The notes under the pieces were generated by a model. It was not told the origin of the DNA and searched no databases. It saw nothing but the letters and a program-made list of their open reading frames with translations. A DNA stretch of 64,000 nucleotides from Hydractinia symbiolongicarpus (lineage: Eukaryota; Cnidaria; Hydrozoa; Anthoathecata; Hydractiniidae), in contig NC_079875.1 of assembly GCF_029227915.1 (NCBI RefSeq), forward strand, positions 27,273,501-27,337,500. Direction: 5' to 3'. Below are positions 1 through 9,934 of this stretch, one piece after another. Position 1 is the first letter of the stretch, and the number at the start of each line of letters is the position of its first letter. Position numbers and translations under genes: made by a program.

Positions 1-11
1 AATATACTGTT

Positions 12-781
12 TTATAACGAATTGAGGCAAGTGGTCGTAGTAGTATAGATAATACCAGTCATGGTGTCAGAGAATATATTATCTATAAGAGTACTGGAGG
101 AGTTAGTTATCCTAGAAGAAAAGGTGATGTGAGGAAGCAAGGAGAAAGAGGAAGTTATATCTAAAAAATTCTTGACAGGCTTATCTGTGTCACAGTTTAA
201 AAGGTTGATGGTCAAATTCTTTAATTTCATGATACAGTTGGCTCCTCCCACGTCATAGGACTGATCACAAATTTCTGGTGAAAAGGAATTTAATTGCGAG
301 AAAAACGGTCTCAGTGATTCTTTGCGACATTCAATACAGTGCCAATCATTATAGGAATTTAGGAGGAATTTTGGAGAATTTCGCATACCTTGGACTCAAT
401 GTTGCGATCTTGTACAAAATCATTTATACATGTAATATATAGGCACTCTCTGTGACTGTACTGTTCGTTTAACCAACACTGTCTTTCCAAATCTACGATT
501 TTTTCAGCAAATCTGTCATTAACACTGTGTGAAATAGCTAATTCAAATTCAAGCTTAGTGGAAGTCATCAAGGTGTGTAAGTCATCGAAAATTCCAGATA
601 TTTTATTAACAAATTTTTTTGAATCTTTTAGACCGAAAGCTATTACTTCATCTTTATTCATTTTTTGAAGCGATAATTTGTTTATTAGCCATAATGTTTG
701 TGTGGATAATATGAAACAAGTTGAAAAGATACCACGTATTTCGGATTTTGAATCACCCCATGACAGGTTAACTCGGAGCAC
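12..781 (-). pseudogene. Decayed LINE remnant (ORF1-like and endonuclease pieces)
   Basis: Two minus-strand open stretches read in order. The first (781 to 359) has a coiled-coil-like, charged segment ending in a DLERQCW...YSHRECL motif, which I recognise from ORF1-type proteins of cnidarian and other invertebrate LINEs. The second (386 to 12) contains INLLN, SFSLLPHITF and STLIDNIF, the C-terminal part of an APE-type LINE endonuclease. The pieces lie almost next to each other, so most of the endonuclease and all of the reverse transcriptase are missing. This is an internally deleted copy that may continue left of the window. The family is assigned by motif memory only. Confidence 0.55.
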
Positions 782-934
782 ACGTCCGACCTCAACGACG
801 GCTGGGTAACGACTAAGCTATAATATACTATGTTACTACTCAATAGTAAAGGAATAGCTAACAAATTGATTTTTATGATAAGGGATTAAATATTGCAATA
901 TGAGAATAGTAAGAAAAAAAAATCGAATAGTAAA

Positions 935-1015
935 CTGCTACCTAGCTAAAAAGGTTATCTGGATAGACTGCAGGTTCGAGTCCTGTCTCTTGCTTACACA
1001 AGAGTAGCTTCGTTG
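935..1015 (+). repeat. tRNA-like Pol III promoter (SINE head)
   Basis: A box-A-like TAGCTAAAAAGG at 943-954 and a perfect box B GGTTCGAGTCC at 973-983 have tRNA-like spacing. No complete cloverleaf can be folded, and the flanks do not give a closed acceptor stem. A tRNA-derived SINE head is more likely than a functional tRNA. No clear tail or target duplication was seen. Confidence 0.45.
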
Positions 1016-1488
1016 GCAAAGCGTTTCAGTATAATTCTTGGCTTAGAGCAGTTTAAAGCATTTAAATCACCAGTTAGCTATACCTTTTGGGAACTAAACT
1101 AGAATTGAAATTTTTACGCATGTATTCAAAAATTGGTTAATTGCACATTCGCACACAAATTAATTATTACATACTTTGTAGCTTATCATTCCCAAAAATA
1201 TTTTTTTAGTTATCTTGCTATTTCTTTAAAATTTCTTTATAAATATACGTTAATCGCTTTGAAATGGCTGGCAAACGTTGTCAAAATCTTTTGCTGAAAC
1301 TGCAAAAAAGAGTCAAAGAAACGTTCAAAGAGGCGCTGCATCCTTCGTTAATCAATGGCAGAAAGATTATTTTGTAAAAAAACAGAAAAGAACTCATGAA
1401 AGAGGATATACAGAATAATGAGAACTGTTTTGACATGTGCATTATTCTGTTGTTAGCCCGTGGAAAAATCCACGGATCGCCCCTTCTT

Positions 1489-1680
1489 AAATTGACCTGT
1501 CGCAACAAAGTGGATAAAAATATGTTGCATTTGATATTCGTGCTTCCGTTGGCATGACTTTTTTCTTGCTCACAGACGGAATACGGGCATTATTAACATG
1601 AGGCGTGTAATCCAAACCACTTACATCCTCATAGCTCATACTTTCTCGCTGGTTTGGTATGTATTTAACATCCAAAATCT
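1489..1680 (-). other. Isolated exon-like open stretch
   Basis: On the minus strand a pyrimidine-rich tract ending in TTTAG precedes an open stretch of about 62 codons with mixed, protein-like composition (for example YEDVSGLDYTPHVNNARIP). I do not recognise it. No partner exon could be joined with confidence. It may be an exon of a gene or of a decayed element. Confidence 0.25.
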
Positions 1681-1689
1681 AAATAGAAA

Positions 1690-3000
1690 ACAAGAAAAAT
1701 TTAATAATAAAAGATAATTAAAATAGGAGCCAATCAATTTGATCAATTTGGCAAACAGCTGCCTAATCAGTAAAAAAAACCGGCTAAATTTTTTAGTGGG
1801 TACAAATATTAGTCACTAGCATCCCACTTCAGGGTCCACAAAGGTCCCGAAATTGGAGAAAAATGGCCATGCTGACGTCAGCAACAATTAGAGTGTGTTA
1901 AAAGTTTGAACCTAACTTAATTACCTAAGTTCCTAAGTCCGCTGTAAACATTGGCAAGTGGTAAACAGTGACAAGTGAACTATAAATACTGACAAATAAA
2001 CTTTGGCAAGTTCAAATTGGACGAATATAGTAAGTACTTTCTAATTACTTGTGGGAACCAGGTTTGAAATTTTCCCCTGTGTCTTAATATATTTTTAAGG
2101 GATAGTGACTCTATTTGAAATGAAAATGGATAATAAAAATTAACAAATTGCAACTAAAAATGTAAACTGAAGATGTCCATACTTTAAAAGGCATTTTGGT
2201 TCTGAATGCACTGAAAAAGGAGAAGCAAAATTCCGGTTAATTGGTACGGTTCAGAAGTGAAAACAACACAAAGTATTGGTAGAAAATGTATTCTTAAATG
2301 GTTTGCAATTATATTTGGGGTATGGGTTGAGGTGCTCGGGCTTCGTTAGAAATTTAGTACTGAAATAAATTACTGACATTGTAACAGACAAGACAATTGG
2401 CACTATATGCCTTAGACAACGGACTCTTGACTCTTACCACTACATGTCTATTATGGTGAGTGTTTATCGTAACAGTTGGGACACAGGCTTCTTTTTACTG
2501 CACCATATGGCCACTGGCTTCTTTTAGACATTTTGACAACGGATTCTTTTGACAGTACATGACAATTAATGACAATTAAACGTTTGTCTCATTATAACGG
2601 ACTGACATGAACTGACACGCTCTATACTTTCAAAATACTTAATCAACTCCATCACTGTCAACAAAATAGACATCTGCACCAAGCTGGCTGACGAAGGAAG
2701 CCCAGCACCCCCAAATTTCCCCAGATTGAAAAACCAAGAGTTGACTTCTATGTAGTCTTCTATAAGTATGACATTAGCTACATACTATGATATAACACAA
2801 CATCTAATCATAAATAATTATCGGCAGCTAATAAACTGCTGTCCTATTGAAAAATATACAAAGGATAGTGCGACGTTTATAGTATTCTTACAGGCGTTTA
2901 GAGGATCGTAATAACCTACATACTATACAAGTTGAGCTGAGCTTAAAGCACAAACTTAATGTCCCAGATTTTTGTCATTCCATTTAAGTCTGCTATGCGA
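1690..3000. other. No gene seen
   Basis: AT-rich DNA without a convincing open reading frame. The part around 2400-2640 has short imperfect repeats of the type GACAACGGATTCTT and ACTGGCTTCTTTT. Nothing else is supported. Confidence 0.5.
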
Positions 3001-3005
3001 GTAGA

Positions 3006-5200
3006 CTATTCTGTCAAAACGTTGTCTGCCAGGTGAATGTACCTTCTGTAGCAATCACTACTCCAGCGTCCAAAAATCTTAATAGCGGAATCGGGTATCC
3101 CGCAGGAAGCGGCAGCCGAAGCGCCACCAATGCGAAAACTATGTGTGTTAATGTTAATATTGTTAGGCAAGCTTATTGACTTGAGGGGCAAACATACTCT
3201 GACACTCTTAACAGGCCAAGAAATGCCACTAAGATAAGACAAGTCCACATTGCTTTGTCGCGGTTGGAAAACATAGAGTTTTTAATAAACATTATCATTT
3301 TACGCAGATCAGCTGGTGTAATTGGTAGTCTCTGAGAAAGAGAATTTGGATGACATCTTCTAATGCCACGCAAAACATAGTACAGGCAACCCATGTGGGC
3401 TATCTTTGTGTTAAAGCCACATATTACACTCTCGTACTGAACACCGCGAAGATAGACTTTAATAGTAGCAAATTTGTCGCGTCTTGCCAAATATGACAGT
3501 TGATGTGGTATTTCTGTCAGAGGAAAGGTAGGTACAGATGTAGCTTCGCAAAATTTTTTAAACGAGAGATATCCTGACCGATGTGTTGCCCTGGTGTTTG
3601 TTGAAATGGAAGACTCTAAATAATGACTTAAATCTCTTTAAAGAGTTGTAGTATTGATAAAGGAATTGGTGTTGGATCTGCTTGGCTTCTGGGCATAGAC
3701 GTTTGCAGTGTTTTCCTGCAATCGAGACAAAAGATCTGCGTAAGTATTGTGCTGGCCGTTAATGTGGCGTACCAGGAGGTTTATATTGTGTTTTGCTGTG
3801 TAAAAAAATAAAAACCTACGAGATGCTTGATGTTTGGACAACCCTAACGACCCAAAGGACCACACATAAACAATAGCCAAATTATCTGTGTATTACACTA
3901 ATTGCTTGTTTTTCCATGCTTTGCCCAAGAAAAAACTGCTACAACTATGGCCGATCACTCAATGAAGGTGATACTCTATACCTATGAGTAAGGTTTAAGG
4001 CAATTGAAAACCGTGCACCAGAAAAATATCCTCCTATGCCTACTCCAGAAGCATCAATAAAAAGATTTATTGAAGTGAAGTCTAAGGTTTCAGTGTGGAT
4101 AATAGCGATGCCATTTTAAGTGAGTATAAACTCACAACACCATTGAATATCGTTGTGAGATTCTGATGTAATAGAAGTATGATGGTGTAAGGAACGAACT
4201 GTAGTGGAGAGATCAATAAGACGTCGTAAAAACATTCGACCACATTACACATCCTTGCACGCAAAAGACAAAAACCCTATAAGAGATAACAGTTCTCTCT
4301 TTTATGCATTTCTTCTTCCGCAACCAATTACGAAGTGGAGATTGTAATTCCGTGAACTTATCTTGTGGGAGACGAACAACAAAATTTACTGTGTCTATTT
4401 CAAAGTGCAGGTATGTAATTACTTGGCAGGGGCCTACCATCTTATTTGGAACCAACGGAACACCAAGCAACTGAAAAACGTCCTTAATCAACTTTACTAT
4501 AGCCTGACATAATTTTTAGACAGGGCAGCTGTGATGAAATCACCTAAATAATGTGAGAGATTTTTGACAAAATAAATCCACAATAATATCCACTCTAGAA
4601 TATCAGCAAAGTTGTTAAAAATGAAAGCAGAGGAACGCCCACCAAAAGGTAGAACTACGTCAAAAAGTATCTTCCCTTCCACTTATAACCTAATAGGTGC
4701 CAATCACTAGGATGCACAGGGCACAGTCTGAAAGCATGCTTTATATGTCCAACTTAGCCATGTAACAATTTCTAACCAACCTTTTCACCATTTCAACCGC
4801 ATCATCAAATGATGAGTAGGAGACCGAATAGTCCTCTTTGGTAATGCCATCGTTAACTGAATGTTCGTGTGGTGAAAAAAGGTCTAATACCACTCGCGCC
4901 ATCCCGTCCTTTTTTGGTGCAGCACCCAGTGGAGAACAATGAAATGTAAATAGTGATGAAGCAAATGGAACCACCGTATGTCCCCTCTGCAGCTCTTTCA
5001 CAATCGCCTCATCAACTTTGGTTTCATACTCTATGGAAGATTTTTGTTACTCATGCATGATTTCAACTCATTGTCCTGAAAACCAAGTTTGAATCCATAT
5101 CGAAAACCTGATACGATACACGAGACTCTCTAATACGTCAAGCTTAACCGGGTTGTAATAAGCGATTTTACAGGACAGAATTCATTTGGTACTTGGCCTA
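3006..5200 (-). mobile_element. DIRS-like tyrosine-recombinase retrotransposon remnant
   Basis: Reading down the minus strand, the order is reverse transcriptase, RNase H, tyrosine recombinase, as in DIRS/Ngaro elements. RT pieces lie at 5001-4741 (APKKDGMARVVLDL, SVSYSSFDDAV, YMAKLDI), 4682-4497 (LPFGGRSS) and 4491-4213 (ITYLHFEIDTVNFVVRLPQDK). An RNase H tail is at 3880-3638 (NLLVRHINGQHNTYADLLSRL). The recombinase is split over 3490-3173 (first catalytic Arg in GLLRVSEY) and 3248-3006 (HSFRIGG box, then GRWSSDCYRRYIH with the nucleophile Tyr region). Several frame breaks separate the pieces, so the copy is dead. No terminal repeats were found, and gag upstream of about 5200 is not recognisable. 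Confidence 0.75.
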
Positions 5201-5717
5201 GAGGACCTGAGTGTGCAATGGAGTGCTGGGTGTCCTGACGATCTACATGAAGAACACCTGTGAGAGTAGGTGCATGGGTGTATGTGCAACTCAGTCCTCT
5301 ATTAAATTCACCATAGTTGCTCGGAATTACTTCAAAACTGCTGGGGGACATTCCAAAAATGCTGCTCATCGGCCTTCCCAAACCGTCAACTTCGAGTGTG
5401 GCATTGGTTAGCGAAGTGCCCTACTTCATTGCAGATAAAAACATGCATAGCTCAACCTGGAAGATGTAGATGAAGATTTTCCCCCAAGCAACAGCATCCC
5501 TTTTTGGCAACACAGGAGCGCCTCTAAGGTGCTGGTTGTATTACAGGTCATCAATGACATCCCACCTCTTGCTTGTATCATTTGCCAGATGTATTCTGTG
5601 CAGATTGGGCGATGTATGTCTGATATCTAACTAACTGCTGAGTTAAATGTGGTAAGTACTGGAACATACACCCAAGATAATAGCTCCAAGCCAAACTCCA
5701 CGAAGCATAATCTTTAA

Positions 5718-5735
5718 GGTAGCGGTATGGTAAAT
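5718..5735 (+). repeat. Left terminal inverted repeat of the TTAA transposon
   Basis: GGTAGCGGTATGGTAAAT, exactly reverse-complemented at 9882-9899. The match extends outward through the palindromic TTAA target site. Confidence 0.85.
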
Positions 5736-5913
5736 TACACCTCTTCTGTATAAAGCATTTTTTCCAACTTTCCTTTTAAAAAAACATTATAAAAGTATAT
5801 ATGTACTTGTTAACAAAAGTTTGTTCTACAATATTATGAAAAAAAAAATTAAAATATTGTAACAGAAAAAAAATATAGTCGAAAGTCTTAAAAAGTGGGT
5901 GTGGCCAACTGTG

Positions 5914-6223
5914 AAGGGATTTGTCTCAAAAGTATACAAGTTTTCAGAAAAAAAAATATGTCCACATGTTCAGCATAGTCTGAATTTAAATCGCGTGTCT
6001 CATTTTTTTCTCAACTTTAATCGTTTTAAAAATATGCCGTAAAACATCTATAAGATCATAAAAATAACACTCAATTTTTTTTCCTTTTTCTTTCAATCAC
6101 TTTTGCATCCGAATCCGCTGACCAAAAATTAAAATGAGACACGCGAGTAGAGATCAAACACTCGTGAAGCCGAAAACGAAAGTTTCATGACGTCATCTAA
6201 TGTATTTTTGAGACAGATCCCTT
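5914..6223. repeat. Nested foldback inside the TTAA transposon
   Basis: Outer arms 5914-5931 (AAGGGATTTGTCTCAAAA) and 6206-6223 are inverted with one mismatch. Inner arms 5992-6007 (CGCGTGTCTCATTTTT) and 6131-6145 are also inverted. Both arm pairs share a TGTCTCA core. It may be a subterminal transposase-binding array, or a MITE nested in the element; no clear target duplication was seen. Confidence 0.55.
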
Positions 6224-6606
6224 TTAAGAAGAGTACGCAACCGAAAATTTTACGAAAAAATTATTCAGAGATATTCGTTAACGAAGTTTTTTCTTTCGAC
6301 CTGTGATTGTTTACAAGAAATTGAAAAGAGAATATTTAATTATTCATTAGTTATTTAAAGTGAACTTGCGGAACTCTTATTCAACATTTTTTTTGCATAA
6401 GAATGCCCCCGTCATAATAAAGCAAAATTAATAATTCTCAAAGCATTTGTTTCTAATATGATGATATTTTTTCTCACGTCAGGGGGTTTGAGGGTAAAAT
6501 ATGAATATAAATGTTCAAAAACAGGAAATGTAATAATCGAGAATACGATTCTGTTCAACTTTCATTTTTGTTTTGTGAAAATATTTGTTACAATAAGAAT
6601 ATAAAA

Positions 6607-7237
6607 ATGCCAAAAGCAAATAAAACACTGCAGAAAAAAAACAGCGAGGGAAACCCAGGCAATGTTTTTTCGTTGGAAGAAGAAGTTGGAAAAAACATGA
6701 GAGATGCAGGGTAAGCAGTTTTGATTTGTTCAATAAACAAGCTTCCACCTTGTTTACATTCTTTCAAATAATTCAATTTTTATTTTATCTAGATACGATG
6801 GCAGCCTGTTCATTTCTGCACTAAAAGATGCCGTAAAAATTAGAAAGAAAAGATCGAAAACACCAAGAAAAATTCGATTTTTTTTTTATTGCTATTGGGC
6901 TAGAAACCTCTTGGTAAAAAAAATGATTTGATTACATTTTTATTATCATCTTTAAAAAGATTATAATAATAATGTTATTGTTCATTTCAGAGAAAAGAAG
7001 TAGGACCGGAAAATCCCGAGTATTCATTTCCACCCTCGATACTATCCTATCTTCGATCCCTCTGTCCAGGAGATATAGTAGGCGAATTTAGAGAGGTTAG
7101 TAAAATGAAGCTAAAACTATGAAATTGAAGTATCACTGTTTTATATAAAAGAATTTCTATTTTTCTTTTAGAACGCATACAAAGTTTCAATGACAGAATT
7201 CTGCGATTCTTTAGAACTTCCCCTAATAACAGTATGA
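6607..7237 (+). CDS. 131-aa passenger protein of the TTAA transposon, unknown function
   Basis: Four exons join in frame with GT-AG borders: 6607-6710, 6793-6913, 6991-7095 and 7172-7237. The start is the ATG at 6607 and the stop is TGA at 7235-7237. The predicted protein is 131 aa: a Lys-rich N-terminus, an acidic stretch, a very basic block (IRKKRSKTPRKIRFFF), then a Pro-rich segment (NPEYSFPPSILSYLRSLCPGD). I do not recognise a domain. The gene ends 70 bp from the convergent transposase stop, and both lie between the same terminal repeats, so it is probably the element's second gene. A DNA-binding or transposition-accessory role would be inference from the basic region only. Consistent phases at all three introns support it as real. 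Confidence 0.6.
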
Positions 7238-7307
7238 AATATAAAAAAATATATATAAAAAATAGGTTACTTTTCAAACATGAAAAATATAAAATACATA
7301 AACGCAA

Positions 7308-9517
7308 TTATTTCTTTTTTCGTTTCGAGCCACGCCCTCTTGTTGAACAGTTTGACTGAAAAGCCCCTGATTTGTATTGAGTACCCTCTTGTCGCTGAAA
7401 TGCATCCTGCTTCTTACAACGCGAACGTTTCTTCTCCTTCCGACGTAGTTTTACAGTTTCTTGGTTCTTATACTCAGCATTCTTTATGCGCTCATTATCG
7501 ATTGCTTTCCACTTGTTTGACATGGTTTCAGTGTACTGCAGGGAACATTTTTTGAATAAACTTGTTAGGGTGTAATTTATACCACTATTGAAGATGCATA
7601 CACCAAGACTGATTCCAAGCGATATTTCTTCAGGAGAGTTGTTTTGCTCCTTAGGCACGATTGTCCAAATTAAGTGGTGGAGGGATTCGTTTGGATTCTG
7701 TGTATAGCATTGTTTTACACCTTCTAAAAACTCCTGATTGGCTAAACGCGTAAACAGTGGAATCAAAGTTTCGCGAACAGCAGGTCTCAGTGGATTTTTC
7801 AACGGTTTATGAGCATTAGTGCCTAAGCACAAATCACGGTTATAGCTGCACCAAGATGTGGGCCTGACTGGGCATCTTTGATGTCGTGGTTCATCAGAGG
7901 AACTTGAATAATGCTCTAGAATTGCCCAAACAGCCTCTGACATCGCTTTTGCATCTCCCTTATTATCGCGGATTGATTTACCGTAAAAATTCTGAATAAC
8001 GTCACACTTGGCGATTGTTAAACCTCCTCCTCTGCCTCCAAGACTTTTTCCATCAGAAAGTTTTCTGCCTAAAATAATAAATAAAATCTTTCCACTCTGT
8101 GAAAACTTGATTAGACACGGGTCACGGTGAAATCATACATGACACATAGACCATGTAATATTCTCACCTTTAAATTCTTTTAAAAGTGATCTCAATCCAG
8201 TTCCCATTCTTTTTGTTATATGATTCACGCACTCATGTTTTTCGATATTCACCAAAGGTCCATATGGCATCAAACTTTCCACCGATCTGAATGAGGAACT
8301 ATCACCGTCGCCAATGAAAGGTAAATAACGAATGTTGTGTTTCTCTAATGACCGCATATACATCTCGACGACTCCGTCTGATTCTATTTTCTAAGAAAAA
8401 AAACACAGCATTTATTTACAGCCCAAACTTCCAAATTTTTTCCCCATTGATTTAGTTAGAAGTATTTAAAAACAATCCCTGGGAACAAAGTTGATCACAC
8501 TAAATAACAACTTACATGAGGGCTTCCATCATGGTTTAAAAAACAATCAGGTTCATGATCACAATACCAATTGAGATAATCCAGTTGACTTATTTCATTA
8601 GTGCTTTTCTTATCTTGCATTTGATTACAGAGTCTGCAATAACTATTTTTGAAAACAACATCTAGGACTTGCCCTGTACTATCGGCTATTGCGCCAGCAA
8701 TTCCCTGAAAAGATGTCCAACCCCTTTTCTTCCACGAACCATCAAAACACATAGCGACGTTCACGGGCTCGTTTGTATCTTCCACACCCGCTAGTTCTAC
8801 TTTTCTAGTATATTTCGCAGCATTTGAAAGGTTTTCCTGAAGTGTATCAAAAGCCTTCAATTCTAGTAACTTTGTTTGTTCTGCAAAGCACGACTTCGAT
8901 AACGGTGTTGCTAAACCCAAAACAGAACATATTTTCTCCAACCCATTCCTACCTTTTCCAATAACTCTTGCACCAATTACGCTTTGTCTGTTGATGTCAT
9001 AGGTATAACTAGATTTCTCAGTTGTGTAAAATCCCTTACTCGAGACTGAACTAATACAATGTTTGTTCACACAAATGAAATGGAACTTCGTACCCAGTCC
9101 CGCTCTGTAAGATTTTTCTTCCCGAACCTCTAATTTATCATGGCACATCTTACATACAGCAACATCGCTTAAGTAATTTTCCAAGGCTTCGATTGATATT
9201 ATCCAGTGATGAACGGCCTTGGAAAATTGTTCATCATCCATAACCTCGATTTCACTTTCTGATTTTTCTTCTTCGTCAGACGAGCTGAATTCATAACTTC
9301 CAATTTTGCTTTGACTGGCAGAAGCTTTTTTTTCCTTTTCAAAATTACCTCGGATCCCTTGTTCTCGCAATAATTTATCTTGATCATACCAAGATCCTTT
9401 ATCCAATACCTTTAGCTCTTTTTGTTTCTCTGAATCAAATTTCCGTTGTTTATTTTTCCTTTTTTTTCTTGAAGTTTTGAATGGATTTCTACGATAATTT
9501 GACGATTTCGAAGACAT
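7308..9517 (-). CDS. Transposase, Kolobok/Mutator-like DDE type, 661 aa
   Basis: Three minus-strand exons, 9517-8516, 8390-8168 and 8068-7308, join in frame with GT-AG introns to give 661 aa. The ATG at 9517 is used; a GTG two codons upstream is not needed. The N-terminus is basic and probably nuclear-targeting (about residues 9-26), followed by an acidic serine tract. A possible zinc site has Cys near 122, 125, 149 and 154. The catalytic core includes CFDGSWKKRGW (candidate first Asp near 259) and, in exon 2, FIGDGDSSSF (candidate Asp 362/364) followed by a conserved HECVNHITKRMG block. The C-terminus is strongly basic (ending GSKRKKK). I recognise this core from Mutator-like/Kolobok transposases of cnidarians. 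The TTAA flanks favour Kolobok over true MULEs, which make 8-11 bp duplications. No stop or frameshift was seen. Confidence 0.75.
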
Positions 9518-9881
9518 TTTCACGATAACAAAAAGAAACTTATAATAATAAAAAAAAATGACGAAATGCTATATTATATAATTTAACTTTTTTCCAGTGC
9601 TTTTTGTCTCGCTTATGTCTCACACCTTATGCATAAATATAGCGTAAACAGAAAGTTCTCAATGCTGAAGTCACATTATTTTTAGTAAACGTGAGTCATA
9701 ACTCACTTCGTGCACAGAAATATTTGATCGCCAGAACAAAGACATATGGAGTGGAATATTTTGTAACGCTAAATCCTTCAATTTTGAGGAAACATTTTGG
9801 AATAAAAATTAGTTCATTGGAAAGAGCAGTTTTAATAGTAAAATGTTCCTTAAAAAAAAAAAAATGTAAAAAAAAGTAATT

Positions 9882-9899
9882 ATTTACCATACCGCTACC
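9882..9899 (-). repeat. Right terminal inverted repeat of the TTAA transposon
   Basis: Reverse complement of the left terminus without mismatch, followed by TTAA. It lies 31 bp beyond the stop codon of the neighbouring 284-aa gene, so the element landed in that gene's 3' flank or UTR. Confidence 0.85.
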
Positions 9900-9934
9900 T
9901 TAAACTTTGAAGGATTTTTTTTTTTACTTTTTTC

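Larger units (their letters stand above)
5714..9903. mobile_element. Complete two-gene DNA transposon with TTAA duplications (Kolobok-like)
   Basis: A perfect 18-bp terminal inverted repeat (GGTAGCGGTATGGTAAAT) opens the element at 5718 and closes it at 9899. Both ends are flanked by TTAA (5714-5717 and 9900-9903), giving an element of about 4.18 kb. Inside are two convergent spliced genes: a 661-aa transposase on the minus strand and a 131-aa gene on the plus strand. TTAA target duplication is known for piggyBac and Kolobok. The transposase does not look like piggyBac but has a Mutator/Kolobok-type DDE core, so Kolobok-like is the best inference. Intact reading frames, valid splice phases and identical termini suggest a young, possibly autonomous copy. 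Confidence 0.78.

Noticed and set aside
5714-9903. piggyBac assignment based on TTAA
   Set aside because: The transposase motifs (DGSWKKRG, GDGD, HEC.NH) are not piggyBac-like; Kolobok also uses TTAA.
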